A stretch of DNA of 64,000 bases. Source: Anaerolineales bacterium. GTDB lineage: Bacteria; Chloroflexota; Anaerolineae; Anaerolineales; UBA4823. The stretch covers positions 1 through 64,000 of the forward strand of contig JANXBJ010000010.1 in the NCBI GenBank assembly GCA_025057645.1, in the 5' to 3' direction. The notes under the pieces were generated by a model. The model saw only the letters and a program-made list of their open reading frames with translations, ran no database searches and was not told the origin of the DNA. Numbering within the stretch: position 1 is the first letter of the stretch; each line of letters begins with the position of its first letter. Shown here piece by piece: positions 26,605 through 34,687 of this stretch. The position numbers were made by a program, and so were the translations under genes.

Positions 26605-27822
26605 TCACAAAGAAGAAAGAGGGATCGCTAAAATATCCTTCCCTAAAGGTAAGATTTGATCTCCGCTGTGAATTAAGTAACTTTGGGTAACTTGTTCAGC
26701 AAAAAGGGACTTAAAAGCTACTAACCCTTTTGCCAGATCAGGGAAGGGGGTGGCTGTCTGCTTGATTTCAATTGGGATCAGTCGATGGCCATCCTCAATG
26801 ACCAGATCGACTTCTTGACCGCTCGAAGTGCGCCAAAAATATAAAAGACACTCTTCAGCTTGGTGCATTTTTCTCTTGTAGATCTCAGCGATGACATAAT
26901 TTTCAAAAACGGCTCCACTAAGCGGGCCAGCAGCCAACCCATGAACGTCACGCAACCCAAGAAGATAGCATAACAACCCGCTATCTGTAAAGTATACTTT
27001 GGGGGATTTGACCAATCTCTTCCCCAAATTCCGCGCAAACGGGCGCATGAAGAAGATTTGCATGTTGGCTTCCAAAAGGGACAGCCATTCTTTGATGGTG
27101 TTCACCGAGGACCCGACCTCGCGGGCAAGGTCACTCAAGTTCAAGAGCTGCGTTACACGAAATGCGAGGAGGCGGAGAAATGTTTGAAAGCGAGTGAGAT
27201 CGCCGATCTCCCTTTGCAAGCGAATATCGCGCTCGAGGTAAGTTTGCAAATAACTAGCATACCAGAGTTGGATGTCTCTTCCTGGCTGGGACACAATTTC
27301 GGGGAAGGAGCCGCGCAGAATCTGCTGCCAATGATTCCTTTTCTGCTCCTGAGTAGGGAGAAACTCCGGGGTTTGCCAGGGGAAAGGCCTCTGAGGCTGA
27401 TCGTTGATCTCGTTACAAGTAAGGGGAAAGAGTTTTAAGACGGCTGCCCGCCCAGCAAGGCTTTCACTAACGCGATCCATGAGAAGTATGTTTTGCGAGC
27501 CAGTTAAGATATATTGCCCGCTCTGATGGCGGTTTTGATCGATTCGCTCTTTGATATAGGGTAAAAGGATTGGTGCATACTGGATCTCGTCGAGGATCAC
27601 AGGCGGGGAATATAGGCGAAGGAATGTTCGTGGGTCTTGCTCGGCAGCCAAGCGCACGTCAGGCAGCTCTAAAGAGATCAGCCGCCGCTCTCCGCCGAAA
27701 AGGTGCTTGAGCAACGTCGTCTTTCCGGATTGACGGGGCCCAACTAAAACAACCGCCGGAAATTCGGCTGCTGCACGAAGAATTGTCGCCTCTAAAGTGC
27801 GTGAAATATAAAACTCTTGCAT
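26605..27822 (-). CDS. AAA_14 / DUF4143 ATPase
   Basis: About 405 residues. The N-terminal AAA domain has Walker A VLVGPRQSGKTTLL, Walker B PPVILDEIQYAP and sensor ILTGSQNILL. A C-terminal DUF4143 domain follows, including YFTDSGLLCYLLG and the nuclease-like STGQEVDLVIEDGHRLIPIEIK-type stretch (here SSGQEVDLVIEDG then IPIEIKQT). Such ATPases are common, stand-alone and of unclear role. ATG 27822 is chosen over a TTG at 27837 that sits inside the palindrome. There is no ribosome site and only about eight bases separate the likely transcription start from ATG, so it is probably leaderless. Confidence 0.85.
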   Translation of the reverse strand: MQEFYISRTLEATILRAAAEFPAVVLVGPRQSGKTTLLKHLFGGERRLISLELPDVRLAAEQDPRTFLRLYSPPVILDEIQYAPILLPYIKERIDQNRHQSGQYILTGSQNILLMDRVSESLAGRAAVLKLFPLTCNEINDQPQRPFPWQTPEFLPTQEQKRNHWQQILRGSFPEIVSQPGRDIQLWYASYLQTYLERDIRLQREIGDLTRFQTFLRLLAFRVTQLLNLSDLAREVGSSVNTIKEWLSLLEANMQIFFMRPFARNLGKRLVKSPKVYFTDSGLLCYLLGLRDVHGLAAGPLSGAVFENYVIAEIYKRKMHQAEECLLYFWRTSSGQEVDLVIEDGHRLIPIEIKQTATPFPDLAKGLVAFKSLFAEQVTQSYLIHSGDQILPLGKDILAIPLSSL

Positions 27823-27829
27823 ATTGATT

Positions 27830-27850
27830 TTTTGCAATTATACTGCAAAA
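27830..27850 (-). promoter_or_regulatory. Palindrome around the -10 box of the ATPase gene
   Basis: TTTTGCA (27830-27836) and TGCAAAA (27844-27850) form a perfect 7-bp inverted repeat. On the minus strand the spacer and its edge contain TATAAT, a perfect -10 box. The matching -35 is poor (CTGAAG). The layout suggests a repressor site sitting on the promoter. Confidence 0.5.
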
Positions 27851-27887
27851 TTTCACAGCCTTCAGAAGGCGCAAAGGGGTAAGTTAC

Positions 27888-29195
27888 CTATCTCCATGGC
27901 GAAGTTGGGAACGGAGAACGAGAAAAGGAAACTAACCCCTTTTGATGAAAAAGCGAGACGACCTCCCAAACCGCTTGAAAAGAAATATCGAGCTCTTGGG
28001 CGATGTCTGAGACCGTATGTTCCCCATCGCAGCGTTCCATGATCTCAAACAAGCGCAAACTGCCTTCGGGGTTGGTGCGGTAGTCAATCCAAATGCCATA
28101 GCCGGAGAGAAAAATTTCGCCCTTGAAGTGATTGACGATATATTGATCTCTTTCCCAGGCTTGCAACAGTCCCAAGACCACCTCTCGCGAGGCTTCTAAT
28201 CGCTCCTGGGTGACAATTTCGGGTGTGTCGAAACTGGAATGATATTCGCGGTAGGGTTGGGGTGGATAGGAGGGCTTTTCCACGCGAGAAATGGAGAGCA
28301 TTGGCACGCGCACACCCGGCGCATTGAACTGGCGCTCGTCGTTGGGCACAATCTTGCGGTAAGGGCCAGTATAACCAGCCGGGTCTAGGCCTTTGAACGC
28401 GGCAGCCAGACAGCGATCGACTCGGCTCTGAGACTGCAAGGAAAACTGTAGAGCATGGGGGCTGTCATTGCCCAGCATTTCAAGGAATAGCCCGCCGACC
28501 ATTTTGGGAATCAGGTCTTCGTGGTGGCTCAGGTATGCTACCGAGCCGATCGTTTCCGGCACAATCAGAAACCGATAGGTATAGTAGGGCCGAGGTTGTA
28601 CGAGCAAGTGGCGCATCACATCTAACCCGACTACGACCCCGGTCAAGTCGTCGTTGACCATCGCCGGGTGACACAGGTGGGCGACAAGCACAAAGGTTTT
28701 CTCGCTCTCGCCTGGCACAACCACTTCGCCCACTTTCAGCATGCCGGGTTCAAAGGTGGTGCGGATGACCACGCGATATTTTTCATCCGTTAGCGACTCC
28801 TTCAACCTCTGCGAGCAACACAAGCCCCAATCGCGTTGATAGTACTTAAAGACAAACGGGATCGCTTCCGGCAGGGTTGGGTGGGTGTGCAAATGGGCAA
28901 ACAGCTCATCACGGCTGACCACCCCTTCAAAGGGCAACGAGTAGGAGACAACATGTAAGGGATGCTCGGCAGCATCAATCAAGCGTTTCCCGTCCAGCGT
29001 TTCCAAGTAGGCTTCGTGGCAGGTCCATTTTTCGGGGATGCGCCAGGTCCAACACGGCTCGCCGGTGGGATACTCGTGGACGGTCATCGGCACCTCTTGC
29101 GCTAAGCGATAGAGGGCTTGATCGAAACCGTCGGACACAATATCGCGGCGCAGAAACCAAAGTTCATGGATAAGGTCAATCATGGAAGTGAGCAT
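27888..29195 (-). CDS. DUF4910 aminopeptidase-like protein
   Basis: 435 residues of the DUF2172/DUF4910 plus winged-helix family, a zinc-aminopeptidase fold (M28-like) often found in polysaccharide clusters. Likely metal ligands: H173/H176 in HLCHP, D182/D183 in NDDLTG, E214 in VPETIGS, and the histidine in REYHSSFDTPE. The final 60 residues (SDIAQELDISFQAVWEVVSLFHQKG) are the winged helix. Function is unproven: it could trim amino acids from an aminoacylated sugar, which would fit the carrier-protein ligase genes upstream at 31794-34668. Alternatively it may be a peptidase or amidase for another substrate. Confidence 0.8.
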   Translation of the reverse strand: MLTSMIDLIHELWFLRRDIVSDGFDQALYRLAQEVPMTVHEYPTGEPCWTWRIPEKWTCHEAYLETLDGKRLIDAAEHPLHVVSYSLPFEGVVSRDELFAHLHTHPTLPEAIPFVFKYYQRDWGLCCSQRLKESLTDEKYRVVIRTTFEPGMLKVGEVVVPGESEKTFVLVAHLCHPAMVNDDLTGVVVGLDVMRHLLVQPRPYYTYRFLIVPETIGSVAYLSHHEDLIPKMVGGLFLEMLGNDSPHALQFSLQSQSRVDRCLAAAFKGLDPAGYTGPYRKIVPNDERQFNAPGVRVPMLSISRVEKPSYPPQPYREYHSSFDTPEIVTQERLEASREVVLGLLQAWERDQYIVNHFKGEIFLSGYGIWIDYRTNPEGSLRLFEIMERCDGEHTVSDIAQELDISFQAVWEVVSLFHQKGLVSFSRSPFPTSPWR

Positions 29196-29458
29196 AGCTA
29201 AGGTTTTCCCGCTTGATTCGATTTCGGATGGGCGACAGGCTCAATTAGAGGAGATGAATTTTGCAGGGGTTGCCAGCATTCTCGCCGATCTCCGAGAAAT
29301 CCTGGGCGTCTGCGGACACAACGGATAGGGATTTCCGCTCTCTGCGGAGTCGTCTGGATATGGAGCTGACGACCTATTCAACTCCCTACACTGCTCGATA
29401 GGTTTGAGTAGCCAGCAATGCGTAAGCCTATTGAAGTCCGCCCATCTACCCCGAAAAA

Positions 29459-30982
29459 TTAGCGCGAAAGGAATGGCAAATAGGTGCAAGACAACGGCGG
29501 TGGCTGGGGCTCTTTGAGTAAAATGACCCCGTTTAGGGCCGGAATATTAAACTGGGTGGCTGGGGCAACCGTTTCAGGCTCTTTGAAGTTGGTGTGATCT
29601 AACAAGCGCGCCTTGCCTTTCGGGACGTCAACTACTTTAGGGGTTAGCGTTGGATTGACCACCACCCAGCCACGCCGAAATTCCCGAATCCAAAGCCCAT
29701 TCTCCAGCTTGCGTGCCTTCTCTTGTGGCAGGCCGAGATGCAGAAAACGTGGGTCATATTCGTCAAACCAAAAGCTGCCTCGATACTCCCAGAGGGAGAA
29801 GTAAAAGTACGCATTTTGACGTTGGGGTTCGTAAGCCAGCCAGTAGCTGCCCAAGCTGTACCACAACCACTTCCAACCGTTCTGACAAATCCCCTCGGCA
29901 CAGAACGTGGAGTCCATCGCTTGCGCAGAATTGTCATCATCGTAGCCCGGTGCTAGATTTACGGTGATATAGCTGTAATGAGTTGCCTCCTGCATCGAAC
30001 GCAGCTTCTTTTCCCACTCAGTCAGTTCAACCCGTCCAGTGCACAGGAAACCGCACTCTTCCATGGCGATCACCCCGAGGCGCTGATAGAGGGCGATCTG
30101 ATCGGGGTGAATAATGCGCCAGGCGTTCAAGCCAAACTTGAGATTGCGTTGACGGAAGTACGGCACGGCGCGCTCGAGGAATTCCCCGTAGTGCTGTCTC
30201 CAGAGGGATTGATTGTAGGTATTGTTCTGGTAGTAGGTGGCGGGATGGTCTTTTTGGGCGCAGGTAGCGTTGCTAGGGTTGTAGGCACTCTCAGCGCACC
30301 AATTGTTCGCCCAAGACACGCCGTATTGCATCCCATCAGCAAAGATTCCGTCCGTATAGCTGCCGTTCATGGAATTGATTCGATCGACCCAAATGTCCTT
30401 ATAGTTTCGTTCCATCCAGTAGGTCTGCCAATTGCGGTTGCCGAGTTCCATCGCCCGCTCTACGGGGTAGGGCAGTGAAACTAGGTAGTCTTGGGTTAGG
30501 ACGCCCAAAGCCGTCCAGCGATCGGGTTTGCCCTTGCCGTGGTTGGCCTTGATCCACGCCCAACCATCGCCAACATTGCCCCAGGTGCTGGTGATATATT
30601 GCCCCGGTCCCATCCGATAGAGCACGATTTGCGTTCTAGGGTTGAGTGCCTTGATGGCCTGGAAGGCATTGGGCGGGTTTTCACACCACCGGCGCGTGGC
30701 ATGGCTCTGTGGACCCGTGTCGATGAGGTCAAACTTAGCTGCTTCAGCGATGGGATAGCATTGACTCGGACGGGGTTTTCCAAAGCTGCCGTAAAGAACT
30801 TCAGCCGTATAGACGAAGGGATATGGCTCGCAAGTGGTCTCCGAGGCAGAACTCAAGCCCGGCTGTTCGGCCCTCGCTGGGACCCGGCTCAGTGCAAGAA
30901 TCGCAAGGGTGGCAAGAAGAAAGCCGGAGAAAAGGGCGCCCGATATCCGCCTGAAGTTCCCGCTTAGGCCTAGTCTTAGCAT
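29459..30982 (-). CDS. Secreted putative glycoside hydrolase
   Basis: About 507 residues with a signal peptide (hydrophobic ISGALFSGFLLATLAILALS, cleavage near ARA). The body is TIM-barrel-like and resembles the hypothetical glycosyl hydrolase (GHL) families: strands ending DGIFADGMQYG and AMEECGFLC may carry acidic residues. A short C-terminal beta domain ends ...CTYLPFLSR, a C-terminus type very common in secreted Chloroflexota proteins. ATG 30982 has AGAGGAAGAG upstream. It may cut or remodel the surface glycan. The 263 bases to the next gene on the left hold nothing clear. Confidence 0.7.
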   Translation of the reverse strand: MLRLGLSGNFRRISGALFSGFLLATLAILALSRVPARAEQPGLSSASETTCEPYPFVYTAEVLYGSFGKPRPSQCYPIAEAAKFDLIDTGPQSHATRRWCENPPNAFQAIKALNPRTQIVLYRMGPGQYITSTWGNVGDGWAWIKANHGKGKPDRWTALGVLTQDYLVSLPYPVERAMELGNRNWQTYWMERNYKDIWVDRINSMNGSYTDGIFADGMQYGVSWANNWCAESAYNPSNATCAQKDHPATYYQNNTYNQSLWRQHYGEFLERAVPYFRQRNLKFGLNAWRIIHPDQIALYQRLGVIAMEECGFLCTGRVELTEWEKKLRSMQEATHYSYITVNLAPGYDDDNSAQAMDSTFCAEGICQNGWKWLWYSLGSYWLAYEPQRQNAYFYFSLWEYRGSFWFDEYDPRFLHLGLPQEKARKLENGLWIREFRRGWVVVNPTLTPKVVDVPKGKARLLDHTNFKEPETVAPATQFNIPALNGVILLKEPQPPPLSCTYLPFLSR

Positions 30983-31116
30983 GGTTCTGCTCTTCCTCTC
31001 GTCTCGACCCTTACAACCGTCCGACATAAGCAACCCATGGGCCATTCCCGCTTACTCAGGTGCAATTGTACCAAGTGGGAGATAGCCCGAGTACAACTTT
31101 ACAGAAATGTAAGGTT

Positions 31117-31587
31117 TCAGTGCAAGGGTTGTCGAGGAGGCGGGGGAAATAGGGTGGGGAATATTCCTCCCATGAATATCCCTAAGCCTACCCAGCCTAA
31201 GACCGTCTCAAAACTGAGGCTTGTATATGATCTGTCTTCGCTCCAAGCCAATTCTATGATCGCCCCGCCCAAGGCCCAAGCGAAGACCCATCCTCTGAGC
31301 CAACCCTTTTGTACCAACCACCGACTTTGGATGAGGAAACCACCGACAGACCCGCCCACCCAACCGCTTAGCCCGCCGCTGATGGGGAGGCCGAGAGCCA
31401 ACATGCCCCCAAGGATGAGTCCGCCGATCAAAAAGTCCTCGCTGCGATCCGCCACCCAAGAAGAAAAGTAGAAGATCGCGCTTCTCAGAAAGTAACTCAC
31501 CGCAAAGGAGACCATGGCCGCTATCCCGCCGAGTCCCACCATCAGCAGGCGGCTTAGCAAAGAGGGTTCAGGAATTTGAGCTTTCAT
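31117..31587 (-). CDS. Hypothetical four-helix membrane protein
   Basis: 156 residues, glycine-rich, with about four hydrophobic helices (LLMVGLGGIAAMVSFAVSYF, LIGGLILGGMLALGLPISGG, WVFAWALGGAIIELAW, VLGWVGLGIFMGGIF). It ends in a proline-rich tail. No family recognised. It lies between the secreted hydrolase and the AAC(3)-like gene in the same orientation, with gaps of over 70 bases on either side. Confidence 0.6.
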   Translation of the reverse strand: MKAQIPEPSLLSRLLMVGLGGIAAMVSFAVSYFLRSAIFYFSSWVADRSEDFLIGGLILGGMLALGLPISGGLSGWVGGSVGGFLIQSRWLVQKGWLRGWVFAWALGGAIIELAWSEDRSYTSLSFETVLGWVGLGIFMGGIFPTLFPPPPRQPLH

Positions 31588-31793
31588 GTCCTAGACCCTT
31601 TCTCCTACATGGAGTTCCGATAGTCCGTGGGCTTTCTCGTCACCAAGCGGGCTTGGCACCTGCCCGGATACGAGAGGTCTATCCAACAGATCAAGGATGA
31701 GGCTGTTTGCTCTTTAGGTTGCTTTTCGAGCGTTATAAGTTGAACGGAGAGACAATTTGGGCCTTGGGAGCTGCTGGCAAACCGACTTCGCCG

Positions 31794-32588
31794 TCAGCTC
31801 TTAGAAGGTCGATTGATCACCAAACTCCACGGATCCTCTCGCAGAAACTCTTCCACTGCCTCGACAAAGTCCCGCATGCGGCACACGGAAATGAACCCAT
31901 AATTGACTGCTTGGCTGTGCCACTTCCCTCGTTCGGCAAGGCGCTGTTGCACGGGGTGCAAGTCAATCTTCGGATCTAGGTCGAGGTCACGCACATACAT
32001 CTGATAAGCCCGCTCTTCCCATTTATCGTCCATGCGCGCCGGGCCGCGAAATTCCTTCCAGTAACGGTAGGGAACCCCAATGCGCTGCTCAGCATAATGC
32101 AACAGTGAGATCGCCTGCACATCGGCGCCCAAGAGCAAAATCTTAAAGTCCAACTCCACCATGCGCTCGAAGGCCGAGCCAGGGTCAAAGGCGCCCAGGG
32201 TATGGCGGCTGGCAAGGTCGGCTGCGTAGCGCCCGAGGGCAGTCACTGATTGTAGGGGGTGGGGCGTACGCTGGGCTAAAGGGTGCCTGCGCACCAGCTC
32301 GGAGAAGACCCCCATTCCCACCGAGGGTGTGTTTTGGCGATCAAACGGCTCACCGCGCGCAAAGGCAAAATTGAAGGTCGGCACCACCAATGTTCCCGCC
32401 GAAGCGGTGGGAGAAGAGTCTTCTAGGCTGATGCCGAGGACCTCGGCCAAGACTCGCAAAATCATCTCCGCCCCGCCCTCGGGCTTGCCGAGGAAATGCA
32501 AGGCCGAATGAACCAGCACACCGTCGCCACGCTGGAGACTGAGGGAGAGCAGCGAGTCCTTTAGCTGTGCGTATATCAGAACCCGCAT
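31794..32588 (-). CDS. AAC(3)-family N-acyltransferase
   Basis: 264 residues of the aminoglycoside 3-N-acetyltransferase fold: DGVLVHSALHFLG at the start, TLVVPTFNFAFA, and SLLHYAEQRIGVPYRY with the family's catalytic His-Glu pair. Homologues in sugar clusters acylate amino sugars rather than drugs, and some take the acyl group from carrier proteins. The gene follows the GNAT gene by 111 bases, downstream of a carrier protein and its amino-acid ligase, so an aminoacyl transfer to a sugar is one attractive inference. Antibiotic resistance is unlikely. Confidence 0.78.
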   Translation of the reverse strand: MRVLIYAQLKDSLLSLSLQRGDGVLVHSALHFLGKPEGGAEMILRVLAEVLGISLEDSSPTASAGTLVVPTFNFAFARGEPFDRQNTPSVGMGVFSELVRRHPLAQRTPHPLQSVTALGRYAADLASRHTLGAFDPGSAFERMVELDFKILLLGADVQAISLLHYAEQRIGVPYRYWKEFRGPARMDDKWEERAYQMYVRDLDLDPKIDLHPVQQRLAERGKWHSQAVNYGFISVCRMRDFVEAVEEFLREDPWSLVINRPSKS

Positions 32589-32699
32589 TGTTCTTGGTTG
32601 AAATGTTCGCTCGAGAAGGAAAATGTTTCAGGTTGGTATCGGCTAGCGCCCTATGTTTTGAAATGCACCCTTGCTTACATGGCCAGGACTGAAAGCGAG

Positions 32700-33215
32700 C
32701 TATTCCTCAACATACTCCTCCCACAGCAAACGCCCAACGCGAAATTCGAGCTTGAAGCCCATGCGCTCGTAGAGTTTCCAACTGGCTTCGTTGTCGCGCA
32801 GCACTTGAATTTCAACCGAATGTACCCCTTGTTCGCGCAGCCAGTTCAAGGCTAACCGCGAGAGTTTATCGCCGATGCCCATGCGGCGCGCTTCGGGCTC
32901 GATCCACATGTCGCTTAGCTCACCGACGAGCACGCCTCCCATGTAGGCGGGCACGCGCTTAATGCGACAGAGCATAAACCCCACCACACGTCCATCGATC
33001 TCTGCGACATCCACGCGGCTAAAGCGGCCCAACGTACGGCGGAAAGAATCTAGCCACACCTCGCCAACGTTTTCCGGGTGGGGCAAACGATAGCCTACCT
33101 GGTAAAAAAACTGGTTGAGCTTTGTATAGAATTCCTTCAGAACCGGGAAATCGGCCTCGGTTGCCAGACGGTAGTGAACAACCGGCTGGGTGGTTTCACT
33201 TGGCGCTTCGCTCAT
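32700..33215 (-). CDS. GNAT-family acyltransferase
   Basis: 171 residues with the full GNAT core: the beta4 strand VGELSDMWIEPEARRMGIGDKL carries the R-x-x-G-x-G acyl-CoA loop, and EIQVLRDNEASWKLYERMGF the late helix-strand. ATG 33215 overlaps the upstream ligase stop as ATGA, with GGAGGTG just before it. The coupling to an amino acid:carrier-protein ligase suggests it either acetylates the loaded amino acid or moves it from the carrier to an acceptor. The usual donor of this family is acetyl-CoA. Confidence 0.88.
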   Translation of the reverse strand: MSEAPSETTQPVVHYRLATEADFPVLKEFYTKLNQFFYQVGYRLPHPENVGEVWLDSFRRTLGRFSRVDVAEIDGRVVGFMLCRIKRVPAYMGGVLVGELSDMWIEPEARRMGIGDKLSRLALNWLREQGVHSVEIQVLRDNEASWKLYERMGFKLEFRVGRLLWEEYVEE

Positions 33216-34405
33216 CCGAACACCTCCTGCATTGAGGACGGCCAATGGATTGAATCAAAGCCGAATTGAGCTAGAAAGGCAAAAGCAATGCGCTCCAAGC
33301 CGAAGGCAACGCAGCCCGTATGGGCAGGTGAGCCATCAGGCAAGCGGATGTTCAGGTGACGCCCGAAGAAATCTTGGTGATAGTTATAGGAGCCGACCGC
33401 CAGTGTTCCATCCTTAAAGGGCAAGCGGGCGCGGATCTCGTACTTCAATTGAAAGGCGCTCTGGAATGCAGCTTGTTTGCGGAATTCGCCGATGAAAAAC
33501 GGATCGTTGGCACTCTCGACGCGGTAAGCAAAGCCGATTTCTCCAAAAACACGTTGCATCCGCTGACGAGCAAGCTCGCGGTTTGCCAGCACGAATTCCT
33601 TGTCACCGACAAAGATCACCTCACGCATGGTGAAGTTCCACAACCGTTCCAAGGAATGCAAGTTCAACGACTCGTAGCGAAAGCAATTTCCAACCGCAGT
33701 AGCGACCACTCCTTGCGGGGGAAGGGTTTGGTCGGCCAAGGTGAAATACAAGTGATAGCACACGGCTGGCGAAAGCAAAGTCCGGACGGGGGCGAAGCTC
33801 TCTAAGGGCACCTTCAGATGGCCGTGCTCATCGCAGGATGCTCCTTCGGCAAAGGCATCGATCTGGTCTAAATCAGTGCGTAAGTGCGTGGCAAAAGAAA
33901 GGGAATGGGGGAAAGCCCGGAAGTATCCCACCCGTTCCAAAAAACGCGCCGGGATCAGTGTGGGGAAGCGATAAGGGCGAGCCGAAAAGGAGTCGGCTAG
34001 CTGGAGAAAGCGGTTCTCAAACCACTCAATCAGCCGAGTGAACAGCGGACCTAGAGCATAGATCCCCTCTGCCTCTTGGAAGAGCTCGCCGCGGCGCAGT
34101 AGCTCGGGCATCGGGTCGGCGGCAAATGGAGTCGGGCGATCAAGGTAATCCTCCAGCACCTGCACCTTCGGACGGATAGCGCCCTTTGCCATCGAAAGCA
34201 CCACCCGTTGTACCTTCTCTTCGATTGCAGCTCGTTCGGCGGCGGGGATGGCGTATTTGAGTTCCAGCGTAATTTGATCGCCGGAGGGCGAAATGTGGGC
34301 CTTTGCAATGCGTTCATCCACGTAGGCGAGCTTAGAATGCACTTCGCCGATCAGGTGGTCGGGGATGGTTACTGCTGCGGCAAATTGGAGGCTTGAGGAG
34401 GTCAT
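33212..34405 (-). CDS. Amino acid:[carrier protein] ligase, SerRS-like
   Basis: 397 residues with a class II aminoacyl-tRNA synthetase core but no tRNA-binding arm. Motif 2 is FRYE (R243, E245), motif 3 GCVAFGLERIA (R372). C216, E262 and C365 are placed like the zinc ligands of the atypical methanogen-type SerRS and of the known amino acid:carrier-protein ligases; the E-to-C distance of 103 residues matches those. Such enzymes adenylate a small amino acid (Gly or Ala in studied cases) and load it on a phosphopantetheine arm. The ATG overlaps the carrier-protein stop (ATGA) and its own stop overlaps the GNAT start. The N-terminal 110 residues are extra and unassigned. The amino acid used is unknown. 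Confidence 0.85.
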   Translation of the reverse strand: MTSSSLQFAAAVTIPDHLIGEVHSKLAYVDERIAKAHISPSGDQITLELKYAIPAAERAAIEEKVQRVVLSMAKGAIRPKVQVLEDYLDRPTPFAADPMPELLRRGELFQEAEGIYALGPLFTRLIEWFENRFLQLADSFSARPYRFPTLIPARFLERVGYFRAFPHSLSFATHLRTDLDQIDAFAEGASCDEHGHLKVPLESFAPVRTLLSPAVCYHLYFTLADQTLPPQGVVATAVGNCFRYESLNLHSLERLWNFTMREVIFVGDKEFVLANRELARQRMQRVFGEIGFAYRVESANDPFFIGEFRKQAAFQSAFQLKYEIRARLPFKDGTLAVGSYNYHQDFFGRHLNIRLPDGSPAHTGCVAFGLERIAFAFLAQFGFDSIHWPSSMQEVFG

Positions 34406-34668
34406 GAGGGCGCTGCGAGGTGATTACTTTCGAGGTATTGGCGGATCGCTGCAACGCTGGTCAGCGCAGCGATGGTCTCGGCGTTAATCTCGATGCCGAA
34501 AGATTCTTCGAGGCGCATCATCACCTCCATGTGACCCATAGAGTCCCACTGGGGGAGGTCACCGAAAGCCAAATCGTCAGAAATCCCCTCAATCGGCACT
34601 TGCAGCGCCAACGATAACGCCTCACGGATTCGATTGGTCAAGGGGTTCGAAGAAACGTTCTCGCTCAT
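34402..34668 (-). CDS. Acyl/aminoacyl carrier protein
   Basis: 88 residues. The phosphopantetheine serine is S43 in LPQWDSMGHMEVMMRLEE, a standard carrier-protein helix-2 start. Acidic overall with a four-helix pattern. ATG 34668 has GGAG six bases upstream; the longer frame to 34743 would run into the gene before. It is translationally coupled to the SerRS-like ligase, which strongly suggests it is that enzyme's substrate. It is not accompanied by fatty-acid or polyketide synthase genes, so a housekeeping ACP role is unlikely. Confidence 0.9.
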   Translation of the reverse strand: MSENVSSNPLTNRIREALSLALQVPIEGISDDLAFGDLPQWDSMGHMEVMMRLEESFGIEINAETIAALTSVAAIRQYLESNHLAAPS

Positions 34669-34687
34669 AGAAACTCCGGTAGGTGGA

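Noticed and set aside
31707-31979. 90-residue plus-strand frame
   Set aside because: Largely antisense to the AAC(3)-like gene with no family similarity.
31794-32588. Aminoglycoside resistance gene
   Set aside because: The fold matches AAC(3), but the context is sugar biosynthesis and no mobile element or other resistance genes are present.
33212-34405. Housekeeping seryl-tRNA synthetase
   Set aside because: The tRNA-binding coiled-coil arm is absent, and the gene overlaps a carrier-protein gene.
32700-34668. Nonribosomal peptide or polyketide cluster
   Set aside because: There is a single free carrier protein and a SerRS-like ligase but no condensation, ketosynthase or adenylation modules.
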